In this document: positions 8,509 through 19,560 of the stretch, piece after piece
Position numbering within the stretch: position 1 is the stretch's first letter
Layout: every line of letters starts with the position of its first letter
Assembly: GCA_035506575.1 (NCBI GenBank)
Contig: DATJPD010000069.1
Span: forward strand, 34,153-98,152
Source of the DNA: DATJPD01 sp035506575
GTDB lineage: Bacteria > Pseudomonadota > Alphaproteobacteria > CACIAM-22H2
Length of the DNA stretch: 64,000 nucleotides
Direction: 5' to 3'
Program-made: the position numbers and the translations under genes
The notes under the pieces: generated by a model
The model's database searches: none
Told to the model about the DNA's origin: nothing
Seen by the model: only the letters and a program-made list of their open reading frames with translations

Positions 8509-9351
8509 CTATTTGCCGTCTGAGACCGACATCACCCGGATCGTCCAGAAGTCGCTGGCGAGATCAGGGTTCAGGACATAGGCGTAGGGCATGGTCCCGT
8601 ACCCGCCTTTGCCCCATTTGGTGCCCCAGGAATTGCGTATCAGGATGTGCCGTTTCGTGTCGTCGTAGCCGACCGCGAGCACGACGTGGCCGCCGAGCTG
8701 CTTCTCGTGCGCCTTGGGCAGCGGAATGGCGCCGGTCTTGCCGACCTTCCGCGCCTCGATCCCCTCATAGGCCCAGAAGCCGAAGACGAACGGATAGCCC
8801 GAGGCCAGGCAGGCTTTGAAATGTTCGATATCGCGGGCGACCCGGCTGTAGTGCAGTGCCCGGTCTTTCCTGGCGGCTTTGAAGCACAGGTGCCGCGGCC
8901 TGCGTTTGAAGCGCTTGATCACGTAGGGCCATTGGTCGGCCAATCTGCCTTCGAAGCAGGCACCGTACCTCGCAACCCCTTTGACAACGTTGCGGACCCG
9001 CGTCGGCGCGTTCCAGGCGACCCTGCCTTCGATCGCGCGCGCGTTGTAGTAGATGAACAACCGGGAGGGCGTGACCCTGCCCGACGGCAGGCCCTGCTTG
9101 ATCCGGTCGTATTGGATCGCGGCGGCAACCGCGTTGGCGGCGCAGCTCTTCAGCTGGCCCTGGTAATAGGCTGCCGGAAATGCATCGCGGAGCGAGAATT
9201 TGGCCGGAACCGCGCCGAGCCGTGGGGGCGCGTATCGGTGGTCGCGCGCATCCGCATCGTCGGGTGTCCACCCGTAGTGCTGCCGGCGAGATAGCGTCCG
9301 CGCGCGTGGGGAGCGGGCGCCCTTGCGCTTCTGTCGCTTCGGCTTTGGCAT
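8509..9351 (-). CDS. Papain-like (C1 family) cysteine protease without signal peptide
   Basis: A 280-residue C1-family protease. The catalytic set is complete: oxyanion Gln64 and nucleophile Cys70 in YYQGQLKSCAANA, His222 in GGHVVLAVGYD and Asn240 in RNSWGTKWGKGGYG. There is no prodomain and no signal peptide; instead the first 24 residues are very basic (MPKPKRQKRKGARSPRARTL), unusual for a bacterial papain. This suggests a cytoplasmic protein that might bind nucleic acid, or an unconventional export route. GGGGGG precedes the ATG. It shares a divergent CRP-type promoter region with the next gene. Confidence 0.88.
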   Translation of the reverse strand: MPKPKRQKRKGARSPRARTLSRRQHYGWTPDDADARDHRYAPPRLGAVPAKFSLRDAFPAAYYQGQLKSCAANAVAAAIQYDRIKQGLPSGRVTPSRLFIYYNARAIEGRVAWNAPTRVRNVVKGVARYGACFEGRLADQWPYVIKRFKRRPRHLCFKAARKDRALHYSRVARDIEHFKACLASGYPFVFGFWAYEGIEARKVGKTGAIPLPKAHEKQLGGHVVLAVGYDDTKRHILIRNSWGTKWGKGGYGTMPYAYVLNPDLASDFWTIRVMSVSDGK

Positions 9352-9387
9352 GTCGGCCCCCCCTTTCGCTGCCTCGCTGAAGATGCC

Positions 9388-9458
9388 TGTCTAACACGAG
9401 GGTGCAGATTTGCGGTGTGATTCGCTTCACAAGAGCCGCAGCCGTGCCGCGCTACCCT
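9388..9458. promoter_or_regulatory. Divergent promoter with CRP-type site (9416-9431)
   Basis: TGTGA-TTCGCT-TCACA at 9416-9431 sits between two divergent genes. On the plus strand TACCCT (9453-9458) puts the site centre at -41.5, exactly the class II position, with a leader of about 20 nt to the GTG at 9485. On the minus strand TAGACA (9393-9388) puts it at -42.5, with a leader of about 30 nt to the papain gene. The preceding GTTAGAC matches the sequence in the 8178 promoter. Confidence 0.65.
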
Positions 9459-9484
9459 CGAACCGGTCGAATTCGGAGGTGGGC

Positions 9485-10057
9485 GTGGGGCGCGAAATCG
9501 ACACGACCTTGACGGTGACGGACATCGAGGACATCGCCCGGGCGGCGATGCAGGATGCCGGCGGCGGTCCGTCCAGGTTCGTGGGCTCGGTCGTGAGCAA
9601 CTTCATCGAGCTCAAGGGATGCGCCACACCCCCTGCGACGTGGCAGGCCGGCGCACGACATGAGCCGGGCCGTATCTTGCTCAGCTGGCGCAGGCTCATG
9701 CCCGTCCTCCCCGAGATCGTGCTCGATTCGGCCGAGGCGAATTCAGCGCATGTGTGGCTGATCGTGTTCATGGCGCTGACGATCTGGAGCAGGCTCGCCG
9801 CGGCGGCCCCGGAGGGCGTGGGCGTCGACGATGCGACCACGATGCTGGCGCTCTGGCGCTACCGGAACGCGATCAACGAGATCTCCGAGACCGACGGCTA
9901 TGCCAGGACGAATGCCGTCCGCGCCGAAATCCGCCTGCCGGCACTCGCCAGGCCCGATTACGCGCAGGTGGTCGATCGTCTGGCACGCCTGGGCTGTGTC
10001 AGCCTCGCGACCGGGACGATCCAGCTCCGCGATTCAACGGCACTTGCGGGCGAATAG
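9485..10057 (+). CDS. Hypothetical protein, about 190 residues
   Basis: No family recognised. The product begins VGREIDTTLTVTDIEDIARAAMQDAGG and contains one hydrophobic stretch, HVWLIVFMALTIWSRL, near the middle that could be a buried helix or a membrane segment. The C-terminal part, RPDYAQVVDRLARLGCVSLATGTIQLRD, looks like a small winged-helix-type tail, but that is only an impression. The GTG start was chosen because CGGAGG lies five bases upstream and because the predicted promoter starts transcripts around 9465; an ATG at 9410 lies upstream of that promoter. Confidence 0.65.
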   Translation: MGREIDTTLTVTDIEDIARAAMQDAGGGPSRFVGSVVSNFIELKGCATPPATWQAGARHEPGRILLSWRRLMPVLPEIVLDSAEANSAHVWLIVFMALTIWSRLAAAAPEGVGVDDATTMLALWRYRNAINEISETDGYARTNAVRAEIRLPALARPDYAQVVDRLARLGCVSLATGTIQLRDSTALAGE

Positions 10058-10087
10058 ACCGCCCGAGGGTGGGAGGCGCGGAAGCGG

Positions 10088-10819
10088 CTAGGGCGAAAGG
10101 CTGCTCGCCGTCTGCTGCGCGGGGTTTGCTGCGGCCGGGCGCTCCGGCCCCTTCCACGGCTGCGGCTCGCCCGAGGGGTAGCGCATGAGCACGAAATCGA
10201 TCGGCGTGCCGTTCTCTTCGGTGCGGAAGGCGACCGGCACGTTGTGGTCGTCCATCCACACGCTCTGGTGCTTGTCGGTGGTGATGTCGAACTCGCGCAG
10301 CCGCTCGGTCTTGCCGTCGGCCGTCACGACCATGTCCTTCACGCCGTCGAGATGGGCCTTGAAGACGCGGCCGCTCTTGGTCGACATCACGAGGCCGGCA
10401 TTGACGAAATTGAGCGACCACGGGTTGCTGGGCCGGATGTCGGCCGGGACGTCGATCGTGCCGGTCGGCGAGGTGATCACGAACGTATTGCCGCGAGCCT
10501 CGCCCGCCACCGTCAGCGGCTGGCCGTTGACGGTCGTAACGCTGCGAAAGAGGGTCAGCCGGTCATTCTGCCACAGCTCATGCCGCTCGGCCTCCTCGCG
10601 GTGCACCACCATGCCCAGCAGCTTGACCGAGATGTTGAGCTTGGTCTCGACGTCGGCTTCTGCCCCCGACTTGTCAACGATGTTGGTGTAGGTGCCAATG
10701 TCGCCATAGAGCGGATGCTCGACGCGATACTCATACACGTCGCCCGCGAAGGCCGGACGGAAACCGGCGCAGACGGTGATCAGGGCGGCAAAGGCCAGGA
10801 GCGAAGACAGCCTGCTCAT
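10088..10819 (-). CDS. Secreted DUF6134-like protein
   Basis: A 243-residue protein with a Sec signal peptide (LSSLLAFAALITVCAGFRPAFAG). The mature part begins DVYEYRVEHPLYGDIGTYTN and holds the pattern seen in DUF6134 and related lipid or polyester-associated periplasmic proteins: a beta-rich fold with FDITTDKHQSVWMDDHNVPVAF near the C-terminus. The tail is Pro/Ala-rich and likely disordered. Function is unknown. The ATG at 10819 was preferred to a TTG 18 bases upstream since it gives a normal signal peptide. Confidence 0.7.
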   Translation of the reverse strand: MSRLSSLLAFAALITVCAGFRPAFAGDVYEYRVEHPLYGDIGTYTNIVDKSGAEADVETKLNISVKLLGMVVHREEAERHELWQNDRLTLFRSVTTVNGQPLTVAGEARGNTFVITSPTGTIDVPADIRPSNPWSLNFVNAGLVMSTKSGRVFKAHLDGVKDMVVTADGKTERLREFDITTDKHQSVWMDDHNVPVAFRTEENGTPIDFVLMRYPSGEPQPWKGPERPAAANPAQQTASSLSP

Positions 10820-10937
10820 CGGTGGGCCCGGCTCCAAGTGGTCCGCCGGGTTATAGCCGAATCGGTTGCCAAAACATATACTTTCGTCAATTCACTCATT
10901 TTGTGAGCAATTTCCGGGCCGAAGGACCGACCGGAAG

Positions 10938-10966
10938 AAAAAAGGCGGGTCCTTGCGGACCCGCCT
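10938..10966 (-). terminator. Intrinsic terminator-like hairpin
   Basis: On the minus strand a 10-bp perfect stem AGGCGGGTCC/GGACCCGCCT with a 4-nt loop is followed by six T residues. No minus-strand coding gene lies directly upstream, so it may end a non-coding transcript. Confidence 0.6.
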
Positions 10967-11210
10967 GAAGAGGTTCAGCGGTCTGTGGCGCCCCCGTCCT
11001 GGGCCGGCTTCGCGCATTTCTGCTCGCCGGTCGTCTCAGCGTCGCATTCGGTTGCTGTCGGATCACCTAGGGCGTGACTCGACGGCACGGCTCATACTCA
11101 CCTGAGTCGCCCATCCGACCAATGTACCCGCGTACGCGCCGTGCTGAATCTGGCGCGCTGTGGTGGCGACGACACACCCGTTTGTGAGCGTTCTGGGGAT
11201 CGGGCCAAAG

Positions 11211-11236
11211 GAAAGGCGGACTCTTGCGAGTCCGCC
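11211..11236 (-). terminator. Intrinsic terminator-like hairpin
   Basis: GGCGGACTC and GAGTCCGCC pair across a TTGC loop; on the minus strand TTTCC follows. The loop is the same as in the hairpin at 10938. CCAACTTGG lies 7 nt beyond at 11244-11252, as it also does beside the hairpin at 12160. Confidence 0.5.
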
Positions 11237-11318
11237 CCCGGGCCCAACTTGGGCGATTGCCGGTTGTCCGGCACCTGCCAAGGTGGCAGTGACTCCTTAG
11301 GGTTTGATGAAAAGACTC

Positions 11319-11336
11319 GGTTAACTGTGGATAACC
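11319..11336. promoter_or_regulatory. Inverted repeat with DnaA-box-like core
   Basis: GGTTA and TAACC flank CTGTGGAT, so TGTGGATAA (11326-11334) matches the DnaA-box consensus in reverse. Only one such box is seen and there is no AT-rich unwinding region, so this is not proposed as an origin; it could be an operator for the ATPase gene. Confidence 0.3.
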
Positions 11337-11352
11337 CTGACGCAGGGCTGCT

Positions 11353-11371
11353 ACCGCCGCTCGGCGGCGGT
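11353..11371 (+). terminator. Hairpin upstream of ATPase gene
   Basis: ACCGCCGC and GCGGCGGT pair across a 3-nt loop and TTATCC follows. It lies 14 nt before the GTG start at 11386, so it may end an upstream transcript or limit translation of the ATPase gene. Confidence 0.35.
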
Positions 11372-11385
11372 TTATCCTTGGCGAC

Positions 11386-12171
11386 GTGCCCAGATATCAG
11401 CTGAAATCCGCGGCTCCCTATCTACGCGATCTCGCCATTGCCCCGGGGGCGTCGCTGCCGGACGAATTTCCGTTCAACCTGCCCATCTTGCAGAAGGGCA
11501 GACTTCACCTGCGCTTCACGAAGCGAATCACGATCCTTGTCGGTGAGAACGGCAGCGGCAAATCGTCGCTGCTGGAAGCGATCGCGGCACAGGCCGGCTT
11601 CAATCTCTCCGGCGGCAGCCGCGACAATTTCTACGGCCGGGAGGTGGAGGAGGGGCAGAGGACGTTTGCCAGGGTCTTGCGCCTGGGCTGGCGGCCACGC
11701 ATCGGCACCGGGTATTTTCTGCGCGCCGAGAGCTTCTTCAATTTTTCGAGCCATATCGACGAGGTGGCCGAGGTCGATCCCGTCCGGGCGTATGCGGTTT
11801 ATGGCGGCAAATCGCTGCATCACCGCTCTCACGGCGAATCCTTTCTCGCGTTGTTCGAGGGTCGGTTCGGGTCGGTTGGGCTTTATCTGCTCGATGAGCC
11901 CGAGGCGGCTCTGTCGCCCAGCCGGCAGTTCGCGTTTCTGCGTGTCCTGCGTGCCCTCGACCGGGCCGGACGCGCGCAGATCATCATGGCCACGCACTCG
12001 CCGATCCTGATGGCCTATCCGGACGCGCAGCTGCTGTATTTCGAGGGTGGATCGATCCGCGAGATCGGTTACGAGGACACCGCCCACTTCAAGGTGATGC
12101 GGAGCTTCAGGGCGGATCCGGCGCGCTCGCTCGCCGATCTTTTCGCGGACAACGAAAAAGGCGGGCGCTGA
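11386..12171 (+). CDS. AAA family ATPase, ABC/SMC-like single domain
   Basis: A 261-residue ATPase with Walker A GENGSGKSS (53-61), a signature-like SHGESFLALF (about 148-157), Walker B YLLDEPEAALS (D170, E171) and a switch His204 in MATHSPILM. This is the ABC/RecF-type arrangement seen in AAA_21/AAA_23 proteins, with no coiled coil and no second domain. Such small ATPases occur alone in many genomes and their role is mostly unknown; with a nuclease partner they act in defence, but none is adjacent. The start is a GTG after a leader hairpin, and no clear ribosome site is visible. Confidence 0.85.
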   Translation: MPRYQLKSAAPYLRDLAIAPGASLPDEFPFNLPILQKGRLHLRFTKRITILVGENGSGKSSLLEAIAAQAGFNLSGGSRDNFYGREVEEGQRTFARVLRLGWRPRIGTGYFLRAESFFNFSSHIDEVAEVDPVRAYAVYGGKSLHHRSHGESFLALFEGRFGSVGLYLLDEPEAALSPSRQFAFLRVLRALDRAGRAQIIMATHSPILMAYPDAQLLYFEGGSIREIGYEDTAHFKVMRSFRADPARSLADLFADNEKGGR

Positions 12172-12182
12172 TCGCGCCCGCC
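12155..12182 (-). terminator. Terminator hairpin overlapping ATPase stop codon
   Basis: GGCGGGCGC (12160-12168) and GCGCCCGCC (12174-12182) pair across TGATC, which contains the ATPase stop codon. On the minus strand TTTTT follows, so it can end the transcript of the small gene at 12216. CCAACTTGG follows at 12190-12198. Confidence 0.6.
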
Positions 12183-12215
12183 TTCCGGTCCAACTTGGCG
12201 TGACGGCGTAGGCTG

Positions 12216-12413
12216 CTAAATTCCGGTGTTGTCGTTGGCCCCCGACGACGGCCTGCCGCCGGTGCGGAATGCCTTTCCGAGCCACGGATACAGGGCGCGC
12301 AGGCTGTCTTCCTGGCGCTGCACCTCGGCGCCGAACTCGCGCAGGCGCTCGTTCAGCCGGTCCATCTCGGCGCGGAAGAGAAGTCGGACGCCAGTCATGT
12401 CGCTCGGCTGCAT
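12216..12413 (-). CDS. Small hypothetical protein, 65 residues, helical
   Basis: The product MQPSDMTGVRLLFRAEMDRLNERLREFGAEVQ... is predicted mostly helical with a heptad-like segment (residues 10-45) and a polar tail. AAGGAG lies nine bases before the ATG at 12413, which fixes the start; a longer frame to 12473 has no ribosome site and overlaps the nrdJ terminator. It sits just downstream of nrdJ on the same strand and is followed by its own terminator. No family recognised. Confidence 0.6.
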   Translation of the reverse strand: MQPSDMTGVRLLFRAEMDRLNERLREFGAEVQRQEDSLRALYPWLGKAFRTGGRPSSGANDNTGI

Positions 12414-12450
12414 ACCGGTTCTCCTTGCTCGGATGCTTCTTCGGCTTCTC

Positions 12451-12499
12451 CGAAGAAGGGGCGGGTCGCCCAATTCGAATTGTGCGAGGCGACCCGCCC
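12451..12499 (-). terminator. Intrinsic terminator of nrdJ
   Basis: A 12-bp stem, GGGCGGGTCGCC (12459-12470) with GGCGACCCGCCC (12488-12499), lies 34 nt after the nrdJ stop; on the minus strand TTCTTC follows. The loop itself contains the small palindrome AATTCGAATT. Confidence 0.7.
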
Positions 12500-12533
12500 T
12501 AGTTTGACGCCACAGGGGAGGAGAGTGCGGGTG

Positions 12534-16292
<3,759 letters not shown>

Positions 16293-16490
16293 ATCGCGAA
16301 ACTCCCGTCACGGATGCTGTCGTTGACACCCAAGACGCCTCTTCTTCTGAATCGGAAGAGTCATCCCCCGTCCGGGCTCCCGAGGAGATAATGCCCCCAC
16401 TACATCCTGTGGGTTCGGCCCGGCTCGTTACCATAGGTTGATACCAGGTGAGTCCGCGCCGCAAGGAGTTTGTGGCATTTCTGTAGCATA

Positions 16491-16522
16491 CCACAATATA
16501 TAGATTAATCAGCCACTTATAG
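16491..16522 (-). promoter_or_regulatory. nrdJ promoter with NrdR box
   Basis: CAATATATAG (16494-16503) is a perfect match to the core of the NrdR box CwAtATaTwG; the flanks match less well and no second box was found. On the minus strand TATATT (16500-16495) is the -10 and CTATAA (16522-16517) the -35 with a 16-nt spacer. CTATAAGTGGCTGATT recurs almost unchanged in the promoter of the kinase gene at 18881. Confidence 0.6.
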
Positions 16523-16784
16523 CTTGCTCCGCCATGGGGGCACACAAGATATTGATTTTGTTGGCAAGAAAAAAGTTTTTATCTGGATTATCAATATGTT
16601 GGTCGAGGCCGAGTCGTGGACTGTGCAGCGCAGCAATCGCGCCGTTGGCCAGACCAACAATGCAGACTTTCGATTTTAATTTCAGATACTTAGAACGAAG
16701 CAAGACAGCGGCGGCTGGCGGATTTCTGCGAAAAAACGCCGACGCGGCGCCGCGCCCGGCCGCGCCTGGGATAAAATGGCGGGC

Positions 16785-16819
16785 ATAAAGAAGAGGACCG
16801 CGTCCGTGACACGGTCCTC
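16785..16819 (-). terminator. Terminator hairpin downstream of triple-PAS kinase
   Basis: GAGGACCG (16793-16800) and CGGTCCTC (16812-16819) form the stem; on the minus strand TTCTTTAT follows. It is about 150 nt after the kinase stop codon. Confidence 0.5.
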
Positions 16820-16967
16820 GTCTCGCGGCGCCCCAGACACGGGCTTCGCCCGTGCCACAACGGATCCAACTTGGACAGCCGTGATATGCGCGTGACCGGG
16901 GGCCGCGGTAATGAGGTAAAAGCCCGATTCGGCGGGCGGAAACTACTGAGCTTGCGGCGGCGCCGGG

Positions 16968-18881
16968 TCAGGCGACGGAGAGCGTGTGCTTCTTGCCGCC
17001 GGGGTAGGGGAACCGGAGGGTCACCTCGGTGCCGGCATCCACGGCACTGCGGATGGCGATGCCGCCCCCATGGATCTCGCAGTACGACTTGACCAGCGAC
17101 AACCCCAGGCCCGCGCCTTCGGTGCTGCGGGTCATCAGGCTGTCGAGCTGGCGGAAGGGCAGGAGTGCGATCGGCACTTCGCTTTCCGCCATGCCGTAGC
17201 CCTGGTCGGCGACGATGATTCTGAGCCAGCCCGCATCGCGCGTGACGCGCAAGGCGACGCACGTGTTCGGCTTCGAGAACTTGATCGCATTGTCGAGCAG
17301 GTTGACGCAGCACTGGTAGACCATGCGCTCGTCGGCGACGAACTCGTGAACCTCCTCGCCGGGTGCGAGCTCGAGGCGCACCTGCTTGGCGGCGGCCTTG
17401 CCGTCGAACAGCCGCATCGCCTTCTCGGCCAGCGCGTTGACGTCGACGCGCTCGGGCATCGGCTCGAGCTTGCCCGCCTCGATACGGCTCAGGTCGAGGA
17501 TGTCGTTGACGAGGTTCAACAGGTGGATGCCGCTGTAGTGGATGTCACCGCCGTAGGAGACGTAGCGCTTGTTGGCGATCTCCCCGAAGATCTCGCTCTT
17601 GATGACCTCCGAGAAGCCGATGATCGCGTTCAACGGCGTGCGCAGCTCGTGGCTGAGATGGGCGAGGAAGCGCGTCTTGGCCTCGTTGGCCGCCTCGGCG
17701 AACTCGCGGTGCTTGCGCTCGCTGATGTCGCGGGTGACCTTGGCATAGCCGGTGAACTGCCCGGCTTCGCCGCGGATGGGCGAGATGACGACCTCGGCCG
17801 CGAACGCGGTCCCGTCCTTGCGCAGGCGCACGCCCTCTTCGGCACAGCGCCCGTCGCGGCGCGCCGCTTCGAGGGCGCGGAAGGGCCGGCCCTCCTTGCG
17901 CTCCGCCTCGCCGTAGAAGATCGAGAAATGCTCGCCCAGCACCTCGGTCGCCGTATAGCCCATGATGCGCTCGGCGCTCGCGTTCCAGCTGGTGACGATG
18001 CCGCTCGGGTCGAGGGTGCAGATCGCGTGGTCGGTGATGCTTTCGAGCAGGAGCTGGAAGCGGCTTTCGCTTTCGCGTAGCGCCCGCGCGGCCCGGTGCC
18101 GCGAGGTGATGTCGCGCGTGATCGTGGCAAAGGCGACGACCTCGCCGCTCTCGTCGTGGATCGCATCGATCAGCACGTGCGCCGCGAACTGCGAGCCGTC
18201 TTTGCGCTGCCGCCAGCCCTCTTCTTCGTAGCGTCCGATCTCGGCCGCGGTCTTGAGGGCGCGGAACGGCTTGCCGCCGCGCCGGTCCTCATCGCCGTAG
18301 AAGAGGGAGAAGTGCTGGCCGACCACGTCCTCGGCCTTGTGGCCCTGGATGCGCTCGGCGCCGGGGTTCCAGCTGGTGACGATGCCGTTCCGGTCCAGCA
18401 TGAAGATCGCGTACTCGGTGAGGCCACCCACCAGGAGCTGGAAGCGCCGTTCGCTGTCGTGCAGCTTCTGCTCGGTCTCGCGCTGCGTCGTGACGTCCCG
18501 CATGACCAGCGCATAGCCGATCAGATCGCCCGCGGCGTTGCGCACGCCATACGTGGTCGTGTGCATGGCGAGCGGGTGGCCGTCCTTACGCAGCCGCGGG
18601 CCTTCGTCGTCGAACTGGCCGCGCGAACCTGCGACCTGCAGCGCCTCGAGCGGCCGGCCTGCCAGCCGGTCCGCCTTGGTGTAGAGCTGGGAGACATGCA
18701 GGCCAACGATCTCGGCCGCTTCATAGCCGAGGAGGGCGGTCGCCCCGGCGTTCCAGCCGCGGACCGCACCGTCGCGATCGGCGTAGACGATCGCCGTGTC
18801 GCCGATCTGCTGCAGAACGAGCTGGCAGATCTCGTGGAGATGCTGTGGGGTCTCGGGTGGCGTGCGCAGGGTGTCCATCAT
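16968..18881 (-). CDS. Cytoplasmic sensor histidine kinase with three PAS domains
   Basis: A 637-residue soluble kinase. Three PAS domains follow one another (about 20-140, 145-265, 270-390), each with a GxxxxWNxGAxxxxGY-type core and a PAC segment ending in RDxT/RDIS. The HisKA box LAHLSHELRTPLNAIIGFSE has its His near residue 410; the ATPase has NLLDNAIKFSKP, VADQGYGM and GAGLGLSLVK. There is no membrane helix and no receiver. No response regulator gene is adjacent, so the partner is elsewhere. An AGAAGG lies just before the paired ATG codons. The repeated PAS domains are close to each other in sequence, indicating internal duplication. Confidence 0.92.
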   Translation of the reverse strand: MMDTLRTPPETPQHLHEICQLVLQQIGDTAIVYADRDGAVRGWNAGATALLGYEAAEIVGLHVSQLYTKADRLAGRPLEALQVAGSRGQFDDEGPRLRKDGHPLAMHTTTYGVRNAAGDLIGYALVMRDVTTQRETEQKLHDSERRFQLLVGGLTEYAIFMLDRNGIVTSWNPGAERIQGHKAEDVVGQHFSLFYGDEDRRGGKPFRALKTAAEIGRYEEEGWRQRKDGSQFAAHVLIDAIHDESGEVVAFATITRDITSRHRAARALRESESRFQLLLESITDHAICTLDPSGIVTSWNASAERIMGYTATEVLGEHFSIFYGEAERKEGRPFRALEAARRDGRCAEEGVRLRKDGTAFAAEVVISPIRGEAGQFTGYAKVTRDISERKHREFAEAANEAKTRFLAHLSHELRTPLNAIIGFSEVIKSEIFGEIANKRYVSYGGDIHYSGIHLLNLVNDILDLSRIEAGKLEPMPERVDVNALAEKAMRLFDGKAAAKQVRLELAPGEEVHEFVADERMVYQCCVNLLDNAIKFSKPNTCVALRVTRDAGWLRIIVADQGYGMAESEVPIALLPFRQLDSLMTRSTEGAGLGLSLVKSYCEIHGGGIAIRSAVDAGTEVTLRFPYPGGKKHTLSVA

Positions 18882-19187
18882 GGGCCTTCTGCCCTTCCTT
18901 ACTGTTGGGCTGCCCCGTGTCCTCTCGCCCCCGCGAGTCTTCTTCTTATGTGCGATCGGTAACGCAGAAAACGCGCTTGGTCAATAAATTGTATTTTAAA
19001 ATCAGCGACTTATAAGGTTTACGCGACAAATCTCCGGTAAACTTGACCCAACCGCCGCAGATCGGTTGCGGTTTGAATCGTCTGGGGTTTTCGGCGGCCG
19101 CGCGAACTGGACGCAAACCCGGGGCCCATGCGATAGTCCGGCCGCTCCGAGTCCTCGGGGCAGCTTCGCGATAAATGTCGAGCTGAC
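18882..19187. other. Divergent intergenic region, kinase / ndufA12
   Basis: This 306-bp gap contains the minus-strand kinase promoter. For the plus-strand ndufA12 operon, TTGACC at 19042-19047 could be a -35, but no good -10 follows. I see no gene in it. Confidence 0.4.
18988..19015 (-). promoter_or_regulatory. Promoter of triple-PAS kinase
   Basis: On the minus strand TTATAA (19015-19010), a 16-nt spacer and TACAAT (18993-18988) form a promoter. The upstream block TTATAAGTCGCTGATT differs in two positions from the matching block in the nrdJ promoter, at the same distance from the -10. Confidence 0.5.
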
Positions 19188-19550
19188 ATGACGTTGGGAA
19201 CGCGACTCTATACGTGGCTGCGCGGCGAGCTGGTCGGCACCGACGCGTTCGCAAACCGCTACTACCGGGACAAGACGGGCGCCGTGCGCTACGGCGGACG
19301 CGAGAAACGCTGGGTCCTCTACAACGGCTCGCCCGAGGCCTCGAAGGTGCCGCCGGAGTGGCACGCCTGGCTGCACCACGTGACCAAGGACGCGCCGCCG
19401 CCGGGCGGCACACCGCCGCGTCCATGGCAGAAGGAGTACGTGCCCAATCTCACGGGGACCGTGGAAGCGTACCGCCCGCCCGGCCACGACTATCAGGGCG
19501 GCAAGCGCGCGCATGCCACGGGTGACTACGAACCCTGGGTTCCGTCATGA
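19188..19550 (+). CDS. NADH:ubiquinone oxidoreductase subunit NDUFA12 (B17.2)
   Basis: A 120-residue accessory subunit of respiratory complex I, found in alphaproteobacteria and mitochondria. The family pattern is plain: GELVGTDAFANRYYRDK, RRWVLYNG-type block (KRWVLYNGSPEASKVPPEWHAWLHH) and a Pro-rich C-terminus with GHDYQGGKRAHATGDYEPWVP. It acts at the matrix-side (cytoplasmic) arm of the complex. It is followed closely by mlaD and DUF2155 genes, a common alphaproteobacterial order. Confidence 0.95.
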   Translation: MTLGTRLYTWLRGELVGTDAFANRYYRDKTGAVRYGGREKRWVLYNGSPEASKVPPEWHAWLHHVTKDAPPPGGTPPRPWQKEYVPNLTGTVEAYRPPGHDYQGGKRAHATGDYEPWVPS

Positions 19551-19560
19551 GCCTGCCCTC

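Larger units (their letters stand above)
10838..11385. other. Intergenic region with hairpins, no gene seen
   Basis: This 548-bp stretch has no convincing coding frame. It holds two minus-strand terminator-like hairpins, an inverted repeat containing a DnaA-box-like 9-mer, and a plus-strand hairpin just before the next gene. CTCATTTTGTGAG at 10895-10907 is a small inverted repeat in the likely promoter region of the DUF6134-like gene. A small RNA on the minus strand is possible, since both hairpins end in T-runs on that strand with no coding gene upstream of them. Confidence 0.5.
16293..16967. other. Intergenic region: nrdJ leader, promoter and kinase terminator
   Basis: This 675-bp gap holds the nrdJ leader (about 200 nt, minus strand), its promoter, then an AT-richer stretch around 16500-16690 with no convincing gene, and a terminator at 16785-16819 for the kinase gene on its right. 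CCAACTTGG is present at 16866-16874. GGAAGAG and CTCTTCC-type pairs in the leader suggest RNA structure, but I cannot assign a known riboswitch. Confidence 0.5.

Noticed and set aside
10895..10907. CTCATTTTGTGAG as a further CRP-type site
   Set aside because: The half-sites are in the opposite order to TGTGA-N6-TCACA and the spacing differs; it may be another operator but does not fit the set.
11326..11334. Replication origin suggested by the DnaA-box-like 9-mer
   Set aside because: Only one box is present, there is no AT-rich unwinding region and no dnaA, dnaN, parAB or hemE neighbour.
16293..16490. Cobalamin riboswitch in the nrdJ leader
   Set aside because: I looked for the B12-box and the conserved core on the minus strand and did not see them; local hairpins alone are not enough.
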